A DNA stretch of 64,000 nt from DASQMT01 sp963827335 (GTDB taxonomy: Bacteria; Actinomycetota; Thermoleophilia; Solirubrobacterales; Solirubrobacteraceae). The translations under genes and the position numbers were made by a program. This document shows positions 8,477 through 16,017 of this stretch, one piece after another; the stretch's first letter is position 1, and every line of letters starts with the position of its first letter. Under the pieces are notes generated by a model. It searched no databases. It had not been told where the DNA came from and was given only the letters and a program-made list of their open reading frames with translations. The stretch spans positions 99,470 through 163,469 of the forward strand of contig CAWHAP010000022.1 in NCBI GenBank assembly GCA_963827335.1. Reading direction: 5' to 3'.

Positions 8477-9658
8477 ATGGAGCTGCGCCCCGCGACCCAC
8501 GACGAGTTCGAGGAGTTCAGCCGCACGACGCTGCGCGCGTTCCACCGCGAGCTGACCGACGACGACCGCGCGCGCTACCCGCGCATCGACGAGCCGGAGC
8601 GGTCGCTCGCCTGGTTCGACGACGGGCGCATCGTCGCCACGACCGGCGCGTTCACGCGCGTGCTGACCGTGCCGGGCGGGACGGTGCCGTGCGCCGCCGT
8701 CACCGCGGTCGGCGTCCTGCCGACGCATCGCCGGCGCGGGCTGCTGACCGCGATGATGCGGCGCCAGCTCGACGACGTGCGCGGCCGCGGCGAGCCGGTC
8801 GCAGCGCTGTGGGCGTCGGAGGGGACGATCTACGGGCGCTTCGGGTACGCGCCCGCGACGCGGCGGGCGACCCTGCGCGCGGAGCGCCCGGGCGCGCGCA
8901 TCGCGGCGGTTCCCGAGGGGCCGCTGCAGGCCGGCCACGCGGCCGAGCATCTCGACGCGATGCGCCCCGTCTACGAGCAGGTCCGGGCGCTGCGGCCGGG
9001 GATGCTCGACCGGCCCGGGCCGTGGTGGGGCGACCGGCTCCACGACCCGGAGGGCGACCGCGACGGCGCGGAGGCGCTCCAGGCCGTCGTGTGCGAGGAC
9101 GGCTACGCGCTCTACGCCACGCGGCCCCGGTGGGAGGACGAGCGGCCGGTCGGCGAGGTCCGGGTGCGCGAGGTCGTCGCGGCCACGCCGGCGGCGCACG
9201 CGCGCCTGTGGGCGTTCCTGCTCGACCAGGACCTCACGCGCTCGGTCGTGTGGGAGCTCGCGCCCGCCGACGAGCCGCTGTGGCTGGCGCTCGCCGATCC
9301 GCGCGCGGTCCGCATGGCGGTCGCGGACGCGCTGTGGGTCCGGCTCGTCGACGTGGGCGCCGCGCTCTCCGCGCGGTCCTACGCGCACGACCCGGGCGCC
9401 GTCCTGGAGGTCGCCGACCCGTTCTGCCCATGGAACGAGGGGCGCTGGCGGCTGGCGGGCGGCACCTGCGAGCGCACGGACAACGCCGCCGATCTCGAGC
9501 TCGACGCCGTCGCGCTCGGCTCCGCCTACCTCGGCGGCGTCACCCTGCACGAGCTCGCGGCCGCGGGGCGCGTGACCGAGCGCTCGCCGGGTGCGCTCGC
9601 GCGGGTCTCCGCCGCGTTCCGCGGCGACGTCGCGCCGTGGTGCCCCGAGGAGTTCTGA
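8477..9658 (+). CDS. Eis-like GNAT N-acetyltransferase
   Basis: A 393-residue protein with the Eis architecture: two GNAT folds followed by a sterol-carrier-like C-terminal domain. The acetyl-CoA loop is VGVLPTHRRRGLLTAMM (about residues 75-92), followed by ALWASEGTIYGRFGYAPATRR, very typical of Eis. The chain ends in the free carboxylate EEF that Eis proteins use in catalysis. The mycobacterial relative acetylates aminoglycosides and polyamines in the cytoplasm; substrate here is unknown. Usual Eis length is about 400. Confidence 0.88.
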   Translation: MELRPATHDEFEEFSRTTLRAFHRELTDDDRARYPRIDEPERSLAWFDDGRIVATTGAFTRVLTVPGGTVPCAAVTAVGVLPTHRRRGLLTAMMRRQLDDVRGRGEPVAALWASEGTIYGRFGYAPATRRATLRAERPGARIAAVPEGPLQAGHAAEHLDAMRPVYEQVRALRPGMLDRPGPWWGDRLHDPEGDRDGAEALQAVVCEDGYALYATRPRWEDERPVGEVRVREVVAATPAAHARLWAFLLDQDLTRSVVWELAPADEPLWLALADPRAVRMAVADALWVRLVDVGAALSARSYAHDPGAVLEVADPFCPWNEGRWRLAGGTCERTDNAADLELDAVALGSAYLGGVTLHELAAAGRVTERSPGALARVSAAFRGDVAPWCPEEF

Positions 9659-9701
9659 GCGGCCGTGGACTTCACCCGGGGGCTCGGGCAGTATCGCCGC
9701 C

Positions 9702-10472
9702 ATGAGCGACTATCTCTCCGGGCTGTTCGGGCTGGACGGCAAGCGGGCGGTCGTCACGGGCGCGACCAGCGGGCTCGGGGCGGCGATGGCGGCGGCGCTG
9801 GCGCGGGCCGGCGCGGAGGTCGTCGTCGGAGGGCGCGACGCGGCGCGCGCCGACGCGGTCGTCGCGGGCATCCGCGGCGACGGCGGGCACGCCACGGCGC
9901 TGCTCGCCGACCTCGCCGACGCCGGCGCCGCCGAGGCGTTCGCGGCGGAGGCGGAGGCGGGCGGGCCCGTCGACATCCTGCTCAACTCGGCCGGCCTGTT
10001 CGAGCGCGCCGCCGGCGAGGACACGCCGCTGGCGATGTGGGAGCGCGCGCTCGCCGTCAACGCGACGGCCACGTTCCTGCTCTGCCAGGCCTTCGGGCGC
10101 GGGATGCTCGCGCGCGGGCGCGGCAAGATCATCAACATCGGCTCGACGGACGGGATCGTCGGCGTGCCCGACCAGGTGGCGTACTGCGCGAGCAAGGGCG
10201 CGGTCGTGCAGCTCACGCGGACGCTCGGCGCCGAGTGGATCAAGCAGGGGGTCAACGTCAACGCGATCGGGCCGTGCGACTTCGACACGCCGATGATCGC
10301 CGGCGCGCTCGACGACCCCGAGTACGCCGACTGGATCCTGCAGGCGATCCCCGCCGGGCGGATCGGCCAGGCGCGCGAGCTCGCGGGGGCGGTCGTCTAC
10401 CTCGCCTCGCCGGCCTCCGACCTGGTGGCCGGCCACATGCTGATGGTCGACGGCGGGCGCACGATCATCTGA
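9702..10472 (+). CDS. Short-chain dehydrogenase/reductase (gluconate dehydrogenase-like)
   Basis: A 256-residue classical SDR: TGATSGLGAAMA for NAD(P) binding, VDILLNSAG, catalytic Ser in INIGSTDG, Tyr and Lys in YCASKGAV, and the end motif GHMLMVDGGRTI. Overall it resembles gluconate 5-dehydrogenase or 2-deoxy-D-gluconate 3-dehydrogenase. It stands alone, 43 bases after the acetyltransferase gene and before a hairpin. Confidence 0.88.
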   Translation: MSDYLSGLFGLDGKRAVVTGATSGLGAAMAAALARAGAEVVVGGRDAARADAVVAGIRGDGGHATALLADLADAGAAEAFAAEAEAGGPVDILLNSAGLFERAAGEDTPLAMWERALAVNATATFLLCQAFGRGMLARGRGKIINIGSTDGIVGVPDQVAYCASKGAVVQLTRTLGAEWIKQGVNVNAIGPCDFDTPMIAGALDDPEYADWILQAIPAGRIGQARELAGAVVYLASPASDLVAGHMLMVDGGRTII

Positions 10473-10514
10473 CCCCACGCCCGCGCGGGTTCGAACCCTC
10501 CCTGCGCGCCCGGG

Positions 10515-10532
10515 GCCGGCCGCAGGGCCGGC
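10515..10532. terminator. Short GC hairpin after SDR gene
   Basis: Arms GCCGGCC (10515-10521) and GGCCGGC (10526-10532) enclose GCAG, 42 bases after the SDR stop and 53 before the leader ORF. It may end the SDR transcript or belong to the leader of the ribosomal protection gene. No T-run follows. Confidence 0.4.
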
Positions 10533-10585
10533 TCCGCCTATCCTCGGCAGGGTCCGTTCCCCCCGACTCCGAGAAGGAGCCACGC

Positions 10586-10693
10586 ATGCGCCAGACGCTC
10601 ATGTCCGTCCAGCCCAACCCGACCCTCTCGGAGGACATGACGCGCAGTGCGAATGCTCAATCTGGGGATATTGGCGCACGTCGACGCCGGTAA
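10586..10693 (+). CDS. Possible leader peptide of ribosomal protection gene
   Basis: A 35-codon ORF with a good ribosome site (GAGAAGGAG at 10571-10579, 6 bases before the ATG). It runs 47 bases into the next gene in another frame, so ribosomes on it would pass over that gene's start. The peptide begins MRQTLMSVQPNP and ends in RRRR. TetM-type genes elsewhere are known to be controlled by short leader ORFs; a similar role here is inference. It could also be a chance ORF. Confidence 0.4.
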   Translation: MRQTLMSVQPNPTLSEDMTRSANAQSGDIGARRRR

Positions 10694-12641
10694 GACCAGC
10701 CTCACCGAGCGGCTCCTCCACGCCGCCGGAGTCATCGACGAACCCGGCAGCGTCGACGCCGGCAACACGCAGACCGACTCGCTGGCGCTCGAGCGCCAGC
10801 GCGGCATCACGATCAGGTCCGCCGTCGTGGCCTTCACGGTCGGCGACGTCGCGGTCAACCTGATCGACACGCCCGGGCACCCGGACTTCATCGCCGAGGT
10901 CGAGCGCGTCCTGAGCGTGCTCGACGGCGCGGTGCTCGTCGTCTCGGCCGTCGAGGGCGTCCAGGCGCAGACGCGCGTGCTGATGCGCGCGCTGCAGCGG
11001 CTGCGCGTGCCGACGCTGCTCTTCGTCAACAAGCTCGACCGCCGCGGCGCGCGCGACGCAGAGGTCGTCGCGGCGATCGCGGAGCGGCTCTCGCCCGCGG
11101 TCGTGGCGATGGGGCGCGCGACCGGCCTCGGGAGCCGGGCGGCGGCGTTCGCGCCGTACGGCCCGGAGGACGGCGCGTTCACCCGCCGGCTCGTCGACCT
11201 GCTGGCCGATCACGACGACGCCTTCCTCGCCGCCTACGTCGACGACGAGGCGGCGATCGACCCGGCGGAGCTCCGCCGCCGGCTGGCCGCCCAGGCGCGG
11301 CGGGCGCGCGTGCATCCCCTGTTCTTCGGCTCCGCGCGCACCGGCGCCGGCGTCGAGGCGCTGATGGCCGGCCTGACCGAGCTGCTGCCGGCCGCCGAGG
11401 GCGACGCCGCCGCTCCCGCCGCGGGCACGGTGTTCAAGATCGAGCGCGGCCCGGCCGGCGAGAAGATCGCCTACGTCCGCATGCGCGCCGGCGCGGTGCG
11501 CACGCGCGACCGGCTCCGGATCGGCGACGCCGCCGAGGAGGCGAAGGTCACGGCGATCGAGGTGTTCGAGGCCGGCGCGGCGACCGCGCGCCCGGCGGTC
11601 TCCGCGGGCCAGATCGGGCGGCTCTGGGGCCTGGCCGACGCGCGCATCGGCGACGCGATCGGCGCGGTGCCGGCCGAGGACGGCCGGCACTTCGCGCCGC
11701 CGACGCTGGAGACGGTCGTGATCCCGCAGCGACCGGAGGACCGGCGGGCGCTGCGCGTCGCGCTCGGGCAGCTCGCCGAGCAGGACCCGCTGATCGACGT
11801 GCGCCAGGACGAGCTGCGCCAGGAGCTCTCCGTCTCGCTCTACGGCGAGATGCAGAAGCAGGTCATCCAGGCCACGCTCGCGACCGACTTCGGCGTCGAC
11901 GTCCGGTTCCGCCCCACGACCACGATCTGCATCGAGCGGCCCGCTGGCCGCGGCGCCGCGGCGGAGATCATGGAGGAGGATCCGAACCCGTTCCTCGCCA
12001 CCGTCGGGCTGCGCGTCGAGCCGGCGCCGGCCGGGGCGGGCATCACCTTCGCGCTCGAGGTCGAGCTGGGCTCGATGCCGTCGGCCTTCTTCACCGCGGT
12101 CGAGGAGACCGTCCACCGCACGCTGCGGCAGGGCCTGCACGGCTGGCAGGTGATTGACTGCGCGGTGACGATGACGCACTCGGGCTACGCGGCCCGGCAG
12201 AGCCACTCGCACGCGACGTTCGACAAGAGCATGTCGAGCACCGCGGGGGACTTCCGGAACCTGACGCCGCTCGTCCTGATGCGCGCGCTGCGCGAGGCCG
12301 GCACGATCGTCTCCGAGCCCGTGCACCGCTTCCACCTGGAGCTGCCGGCGGACACGGCCGGCCCGGTGCTGCCGGTGCTCGCGCAGCTCGGCGCCGTCCC
12401 GGAGCCGCCCGTGATCCAGGGCGCCGCGTGCACGGTCGAGGGCACGATCCCGGCAGCGCACGTGCACGCGCTGCGCGGGCAGCTGCCGGCACTGACGCGT
12501 GGCGAGGCGATGCTCGAGAGCGCGTTCGACCGTCACGAGCCGGTCCGCGGCAAGCCGCCGGAGCGGCCGCGCACGGACCACGATCCGCTCGACCGCGAGG
12601 CCTACCTGCGCCGGGTCAGCCGCCCACGTCTGCAGCCATGA
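10647..12641 (+). CDS. TetM/OtrA-type ribosomal protection protein (EF-G-like GTPase)
   Basis: A 664-residue translation-factor GTPase. The G motifs are AHVDAGKTS (G1), RGITI (G2), DTPGHPDF (G3) and FVNKLD (G4), all in the first 130 residues; EF-G-like domains follow, with domain IV containing CAVTMTHSGY. Length and content fit the TetM/TetO/OtrA family (about 640-660), which removes tetracycline from the ribosome. Housekeeping EF-G is longer and differs in domain IV. A GTG at 10647 is used; an ATG at 10653 is equally likely. The end overlaps the convergent MobA-MoaD gene by 26 bases. Whether it gives resistance is untested. Confidence 0.85.
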   Translation: MRMLNLGILAHVDAGKTSLTERLLHAAGVIDEPGSVDAGNTQTDSLALERQRGITIRSAVVAFTVGDVAVNLIDTPGHPDFIAEVERVLSVLDGAVLVVSAVEGVQAQTRVLMRALQRLRVPTLLFVNKLDRRGARDAEVVAAIAERLSPAVVAMGRATGLGSRAAAFAPYGPEDGAFTRRLVDLLADHDDAFLAAYVDDEAAIDPAELRRRLAAQARRARVHPLFFGSARTGAGVEALMAGLTELLPAAEGDAAAPAAGTVFKIERGPAGEKIAYVRMRAGAVRTRDRLRIGDAAEEAKVTAIEVFEAGAATARPAVSAGQIGRLWGLADARIGDAIGAVPAEDGRHFAPPTLETVVIPQRPEDRRALRVALGQLAEQDPLIDVRQDELRQELSVSLYGEMQKQVIQATLATDFGVDVRFRPTTTICIERPAGRGAAAEIMEEDPNPFLATVGLRVEPAPAGAGITFALEVELGSMPSAFFTAVEETVHRTLRQGLHGWQVIDCAVTMTHSGYAARQSHSHATFDKSMSSTAGDFRNLTPLVLMRALREAGTIVSEPVHRFHLELPADTAGPVLPVLAQLGAVPEPPVIQGAACTVEGTIPAAHVHALRGQLPALTRGEAMLESAFDRHEPVRGKPPERPRTDHDPLDREAYLRRVSRPRLQP

Positions 12642-13371
12642 ACGTCACGTCGTCCCCCTCGGCGAGCGGCTCGAGGGGGTCGCGCGTGGTCTGCGCGCCG
12701 TTGACCGCGGCGAGCATGTGCGCGCCCAGCGCGACGCCCACGGCATCGGCGGCGGCGCCGACCGTCGCCGCCCGGACGTCGGCCCGCGGCCGGCTGCCCG
12801 GCCCGAACGAGCGCACGTGGACCGCGGGCAGCGGCTCGGCGAGCGCGGCCGCGTAGTCCTCGGGCGCGCGTACGCTCTCCGGGTGGGGCAGGTCGTCGAG
12901 CAGCCGCGCGTCGCAGCGGTCGAGCAGCGCCGCCGGCTCGCGGCGTCCCTGGGCGACCAGCTCGCCCAGCAGGGGGGCGAGCGCCGTGCGGTAGGCGGCG
13001 GCGAGCGGCTGCGGCCGCCCGTCCACGACGGGAACCGCGGCGTCCGCGCCGCCGGCGGCGGCGCAGACCGCCGCCACGAAGGCGGGGTGGAGGAACGGCA
13101 GGCCGGCGGCGGCGGCGCAGGCGAGGTCCCCGTCGACCGCCTCCAGGCCGGCGAGCAGCGCCGCCAGGGGGCCTTCGCCGGCGCGCGGGTCGACCACCGC
13201 GCGCACGCCGTCCGGCAGCGCGGGCGGCTCGCGGCCGGGCTCGTGCACCAGGACGACCGGGCCGCCGGCGCCGCGCGCCAAGATGGCGCAGGTGCGGTGC
13301 AGCAGCGTCGTACCGTGCCAGTCGCCCCACGCCTCCGGCGCGCCGCCCGCGAGCACGATCCCCGACGCCAT
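12616..13371 (-). CDS. MobA-MoaD fusion with degenerate MobA domain (copy 1)
   Basis: A 251-residue paralogue of the protein at 16018-16800. Residues 1-180 have the MobA-like nucleotidyltransferase fold, residues about 183-251 the MoaD/ThiS beta-grasp sulfur carrier, ending in the required free Gly-Gly (FMAADVGG). The MobA nucleotide-binding loop is broken: LAGG is followed by APEAWGDW, where copy 2 has RSSRMGTPKAWLDW. The metal-binding Asp is also lost (AAAAGLPFLHP against AASTDLPFLHP). So guanylyl transfer looks impossible while sulfur transfer may persist. It is divergent from the sulfotransferase gene. Confidence 0.8.
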   Translation of the reverse strand: MASGIVLAGGAPEAWGDWHGTTLLHRTCAILARGAGGPVVLVHEPGREPPALPDGVRAVVDPRAGEGPLAALLAGLEAVDGDLACAAAAGLPFLHPAFVAAVCAAAGGADAAVPVVDGRPQPLAAAYRTALAPLLGELVAQGRREPAALLDRCDARLLDDLPHPESVRAPEDYAAALAEPLPAVHVRSFGPGSRPRADVRAATVGAAADAVGVALGAHMLAAVNGAQTTRDPLEPLAEGDDVTFMAADVGG

Positions 13372-13442
13372 GCCCCCAGGCTATCCGAGCGCCCACGTAC
13401 CGCGACGTACGGGCGGAGTGGATAGTTCACCATGTCAGTGGA

Positions 13443-13448
13443 TATAGT
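13443..13448 (+). promoter_or_regulatory. -10 box of sulfotransferase gene
   Basis: TATAGT lies nine bases before the ATG at 13458, so the transcript would be leaderless or nearly so. The surrounding 13420-13450 has two copies of GTGGATA 20 bases apart, and 13382-13424 contains an imperfect inverted repeat (TATCC...GGATA with GTAC cores) between the two divergent genes. No good -35 box is visible. Confidence 0.4.
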
Positions 13449-13457
13449 CGCGATCAC

Positions 13458-14321
13458 ATGACGCCGACCCGCTCGTACTTCGTCTGCGCCACACCCCGGA
13501 GCGGGAGCACGCTCCTGTGCCACCTGCTCGACCAGACCGGGATCGCCGGGCACCCGGAGGAGTACTTCGAGGCGCTGCGCCAGTCGGGCGTCCCGCGCCG
13601 CCCGCACGAGTACTTCGACCCCGCGCGGCACGCGAACATCATCGAGCGGCTCGCGTTCCGCGAGCTGCCCGACGGCAGCGAGCACACGCCGAGCCCGCTG
13701 TGGGATCCCGGCAGCTACGACCGTTACGTGCAGTGGGCGCTCGAGCAGGGCACGACCGACAACGGCGTGTTCGGCGCCAAGCTCATGTGGGGCTACCTCG
13801 GCGACTTCGCCGACCTGCTCCGCGGCATGCCGGGCAACGCCGGGCTCGCCGTCCCCGACCTGCTCGCGCGGATCTTCCCCGGCGTGCGCTACGTCCGGAT
13901 CACCCGGCAGGACAAGATCCGCCAGGCCGTGTCGCTGTGGAAGGCGGTGCAGACCCAGGCGTGGCGCGAGGAGGAGCGGGCCGGCGGCGCCCCGGCCGCC
14001 GAGCCGGTGTTCTCGTTCCGCGCGATCAACTACCTCGTGCGGCTGCTGACGGCGCACGACGCGTCGTGGGACGCGTACTTCCTCGGCCTCGGCCTCGAGC
14101 CCCTGAAGGTCACCTACGAGGAGCTCGCCGAGGCCCCCGAGCCCGTGGTCCGGCGCGTGCTCGACGCGCTCGGCATCGCCGCGCCGCAGCACCTCGCGCT
14201 CGACGCCCCGGCGCTCAGGGTGCAGGCCGACGAGCGCTCCGAGGACTGGGTGCGGCGCGTCAACGAGCACCTCGTCGCGCTCGAGCGGCCCGACGTCGAG
14301 CCGGTCGCGACCGGCGCCTGA
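13458..14321 (+). CDS. Stf0-family sulfotransferase
   Basis: A 287-residue PAPS-dependent sulfotransferase. The 5'-phosphosulfate loop is CATPRSGSTLLCHLL at residues 10-24, followed by GIAGHPEEYF, which is characteristic of Stf0, the trehalose 2-sulfotransferase of mycobacteria. The 3'-phosphate site fits YVRITRQDKIRQAVSLWKA near residue 150. The family usually sulfates trehalose-containing glycolipid precursors in the cytoplasm; the acceptor here is unknown. Nothing nearby makes PAPS. Confidence 0.88.
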   Translation: MTPTRSYFVCATPRSGSTLLCHLLDQTGIAGHPEEYFEALRQSGVPRRPHEYFDPARHANIIERLAFRELPDGSEHTPSPLWDPGSYDRYVQWALEQGTTDNGVFGAKLMWGYLGDFADLLRGMPGNAGLAVPDLLARIFPGVRYVRITRQDKIRQAVSLWKAVQTQAWREEERAGGAPAAEPVFSFRAINYLVRLLTAHDASWDAYFLGLGLEPLKVTYEELAEAPEPVVRRVLDALGIAAPQHLALDAPALRVQADERSEDWVRRVNEHLVALERPDVEPVATGA

Positions 14322-14340
14322 GCCGTCCACCCCGCCGCCA

Positions 14341-14359
14341 CGCGCGTACGGTACGCGCG
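14341..14359. promoter_or_regulatory. Palindrome at start of tandem-GNAT gene
   Basis: CGCGCGTAC and GTACGCGCG form perfect 9-base arms around a single G. The last base is the G of the GTG start codon, and the centre holds a TANNNT box (TACGGT, 14347-14352). A repressor site or a start-codon-masking hairpin are both possible; the function is inferred from position. Confidence 0.45.
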
Positions 14360-15333
14360 TGGAGCACGGGACGCTGACCTGGCGCGCGCTGACGACCGAG
14401 GACGTGCCGGCCCTGACCCGGGCATGGGCGGCCGTCGAGGCCGCGGACCGCACCGGCGAGCACTACTCCGAGCAGGATCTCCGCGACGCGCTCGCGGACG
14501 AGACGATCGACCTCGGCCGCGACACCCTCGCCGCGGTCGCCCCCGGCGGGGAGCTCGTCGCGTTCGCCTGGGTGCACGGCTCCCTCGAGGTCCACGACCT
14601 CGACCGGGTCGACGCCGAGGGCGCGGTGGTGCCCGCCGCCCGCCGCAGCGGCCTCGGCCGCCGGCTGCTCGCGTGGGCCGAGGAGCGCGCCGCGCGCCTG
14701 CACGCCGACCGCCACCCGGACGTCCCGGGGGCGGTCTGCGTCGACGTGCACGAGGACAACCCCGGCAAGCAGGCGCTGGTCCAGGCCGCCGGTTACGAGG
14801 CGACCCGCTGGTGGCACCGGATGGTGCGCGGCCTGGACGGCCCGCTACCGACCGTCCCGCCGACCCCGCCCGGCCTCACGCTGGCGCCCTACACGACGGA
14901 CCGGGACGAGGCGGTCCGGCAGGCGCACCGGGAGGCGTTCGCCGGCCATTGGGGCGCCGCCCCGCCGGACGAGCAGGAATGGGCGCAGCGGCACACAGGG
15001 GCCCAGACGTTCCGGCCGGACGTGAGCTGGCTGGTGCTCGACGGCGATCTGGTCGTCGCGTATCTGCTCACGTCCTTCTGGGAGGCGGACGCGGCCGCCT
15101 CCGGCGTGCGCGAGGCGTTCGTGGGCGTGCTCGGGGTGCGGCCCGCGTGGCGCCGGCGCGGCCTCGGCGGCCTGCTGCTCGCCGCCGCGCTGGCGTCGTA
15201 CCGGGCCGCCGGCTACGAGCGGTCGGTCCTCACCGTCGACACCGGGAACGCGACCGGCGCGCTCCGCGTGTACGAGCGCGCCGGCTACGCGGTGCAGGAC
15301 GGATCCTGCGTCTGGACGAAGCCGCTCGGCTGA
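14359..15333 (+). CDS. Tandem-GNAT acetyltransferase (MshD-like layout)
   Basis: A 324-residue protein with two GNAT domains. The first (residues 1-155) has a weak acetyl-CoA loop, ARRSGLGRRLLAWAEE, and the second (170-324) a full one, LGVRPAWRRRGLGGLLLAAA, followed by VDTGNATGALRVYERAGY. The layout resembles mycothiol synthase MshD, but many tandem GNATs of other function share it. The GTG start sits at the edge of a perfect palindrome and 37 bases after the sulfotransferase stop. Confidence 0.82.
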   Translation: MEHGTLTWRALTTEDVPALTRAWAAVEAADRTGEHYSEQDLRDALADETIDLGRDTLAAVAPGGELVAFAWVHGSLEVHDLDRVDAEGAVVPAARRSGLGRRLLAWAEERAARLHADRHPDVPGAVCVDVHEDNPGKQALVQAAGYEATRWWHRMVRGLDGPLPTVPPTPPGLTLAPYTTDRDEAVRQAHREAFAGHWGAAPPDEQEWAQRHTGAQTFRPDVSWLVLDGDLVVAYLLTSFWEADAAASGVREAFVGVLGVRPAWRRRGLGGLLLAAALASYRAAGYERSVLTVDTGNATGALRVYERAGYAVQDGSCVWTKPLG

Positions 15334-15352
15334 CCGGCTGCGGGCATCGGTC

Positions 15353-15817
15353 ATGAAGATGACGCGCGGCGACGGGAGGCGGGCTGCGGTGCTCGCCGCC
15401 GCGCTGGCGCTCGCCTCGGCGGCGGTCACCGCGTACTGGCTGGCCGGCGGCACCGCGGGGCTCGGAACCGTCGGGGGCGAGATCGAGCGGCTGGCCCGCG
15501 AGCGCAGCGCCGGCGCCGTGGCGGCGCTCGCGGCCACGCTCCTGCTCAAGCTCGCCGCAGCCGCGCTCGCGCTGCTCCTCGCCCGCAGCGGGCCGCCCCG
15601 CTTCGCGGTGCGGCTCGGGCTGGCGGGCGGCGCCCTGCTGGCGCTCTACGGCGGCCTGCTCGTCGCGGTCGGCGCGGTCGTCCTCGCCGGCGTGGGCGAT
15701 CCCGCGAGCGACCCGGACGCGCTGCGCTGGCACGTCCTGTTCTGGGACCTGTGGTTCCTCGTGTGGGGCATCGCGTGGCTCCGCGCCGCGCGCGGCGCGG
15801 TGCGCGCGCCGTCCTGA
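15353..15817 (+). CDS. DUF3995-like membrane protein
   Basis: A 154-residue membrane protein with four hydrophobic helices: AAVLAAALALASAAVTAYWL, a second at about residues 62-80, a third LAGGALLALYGGLLVAVGAV, and a C-terminal RWHVLFWDLWFLVWGIAWL. Helix spacing, the YWLAGGTAGLGTVGG loop and the Trp-rich last helix fit DUF3995 family proteins, whose function is unknown. It follows the GNAT gene by 19 bases. Confidence 0.7.
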   Translation: MKMTRGDGRRAAVLAAALALASAAVTAYWLAGGTAGLGTVGGEIERLARERSAGAVAALAATLLLKLAAAALALLLARSGPPRFAVRLGLAGGALLALYGGLLVAVGAVVLAGVGDPASDPDALRWHVLFWDLWFLVWGIAWLRAARGAVRAPS

Positions 15818-15834
15818 GCGGGTAGGACGAGCGG

Positions 15835-16002
15835 ATGGGAGACGACGATCAGCAGGACACCGGCGCCGGCGGCGCTCCGCCGCAGCCCGACGACACGGGC
15901 GAGCGCTGCCCCGAATGCGGCGGGTCGGGTGAGCGCGACGGCAGGACCTGCCCGGCCTGCGAGGGCACCGGCAACGTGATGCACGGGCTCGGCGGCGGCT
16001 GA
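15835..16002 (+). CDS. Small DnaJ-type zinc-ribbon protein
   Basis: A 55-residue protein made of an acidic/Pro-rich N-terminus followed by two CxxCxGxG-like knuckles, ERCPECGGSGERDGR and TCPACEGTGNV, like half of the DnaJ cysteine-rich domain. Four cysteines would bind one zinc. It starts 17 bases after the membrane-protein gene and ends 15 bases before the second MobA-MoaD gene. Role unknown; a small chaperone or metal-binding protein is possible. Confidence 0.7.
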   Translation: MGDDDQQDTGAGGAPPQPDDTGERCPECGGSGERDGRTCPACEGTGNVMHGLGGG

Positions 16003-16004
16003 AG

Positions 16005-16010
16005 TACCCT
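16005..16010 (+). promoter_or_regulatory. -10 box of MobA-MoaD copy 2 operon
   Basis: TACCCT, seven bases before the ATG at 16018, matches the TANNNT pattern seen before several genes here and points to a leaderless transcript starting the AOR/FDH operon. No convincing -35 box is visible. Confidence 0.4.
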
Positions 16011-16017
16011 CGGCCCC

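Noticed and set aside
10485..10512. tRNA T-arm-like GGTTCGAACCC after the SDR gene
   Set aside because: The stem pairs poorly (GCGGG against CCTCC) and only about 40 bases are free after the SDR stop, too few for a tRNA; no anticodon or D arm is visible.
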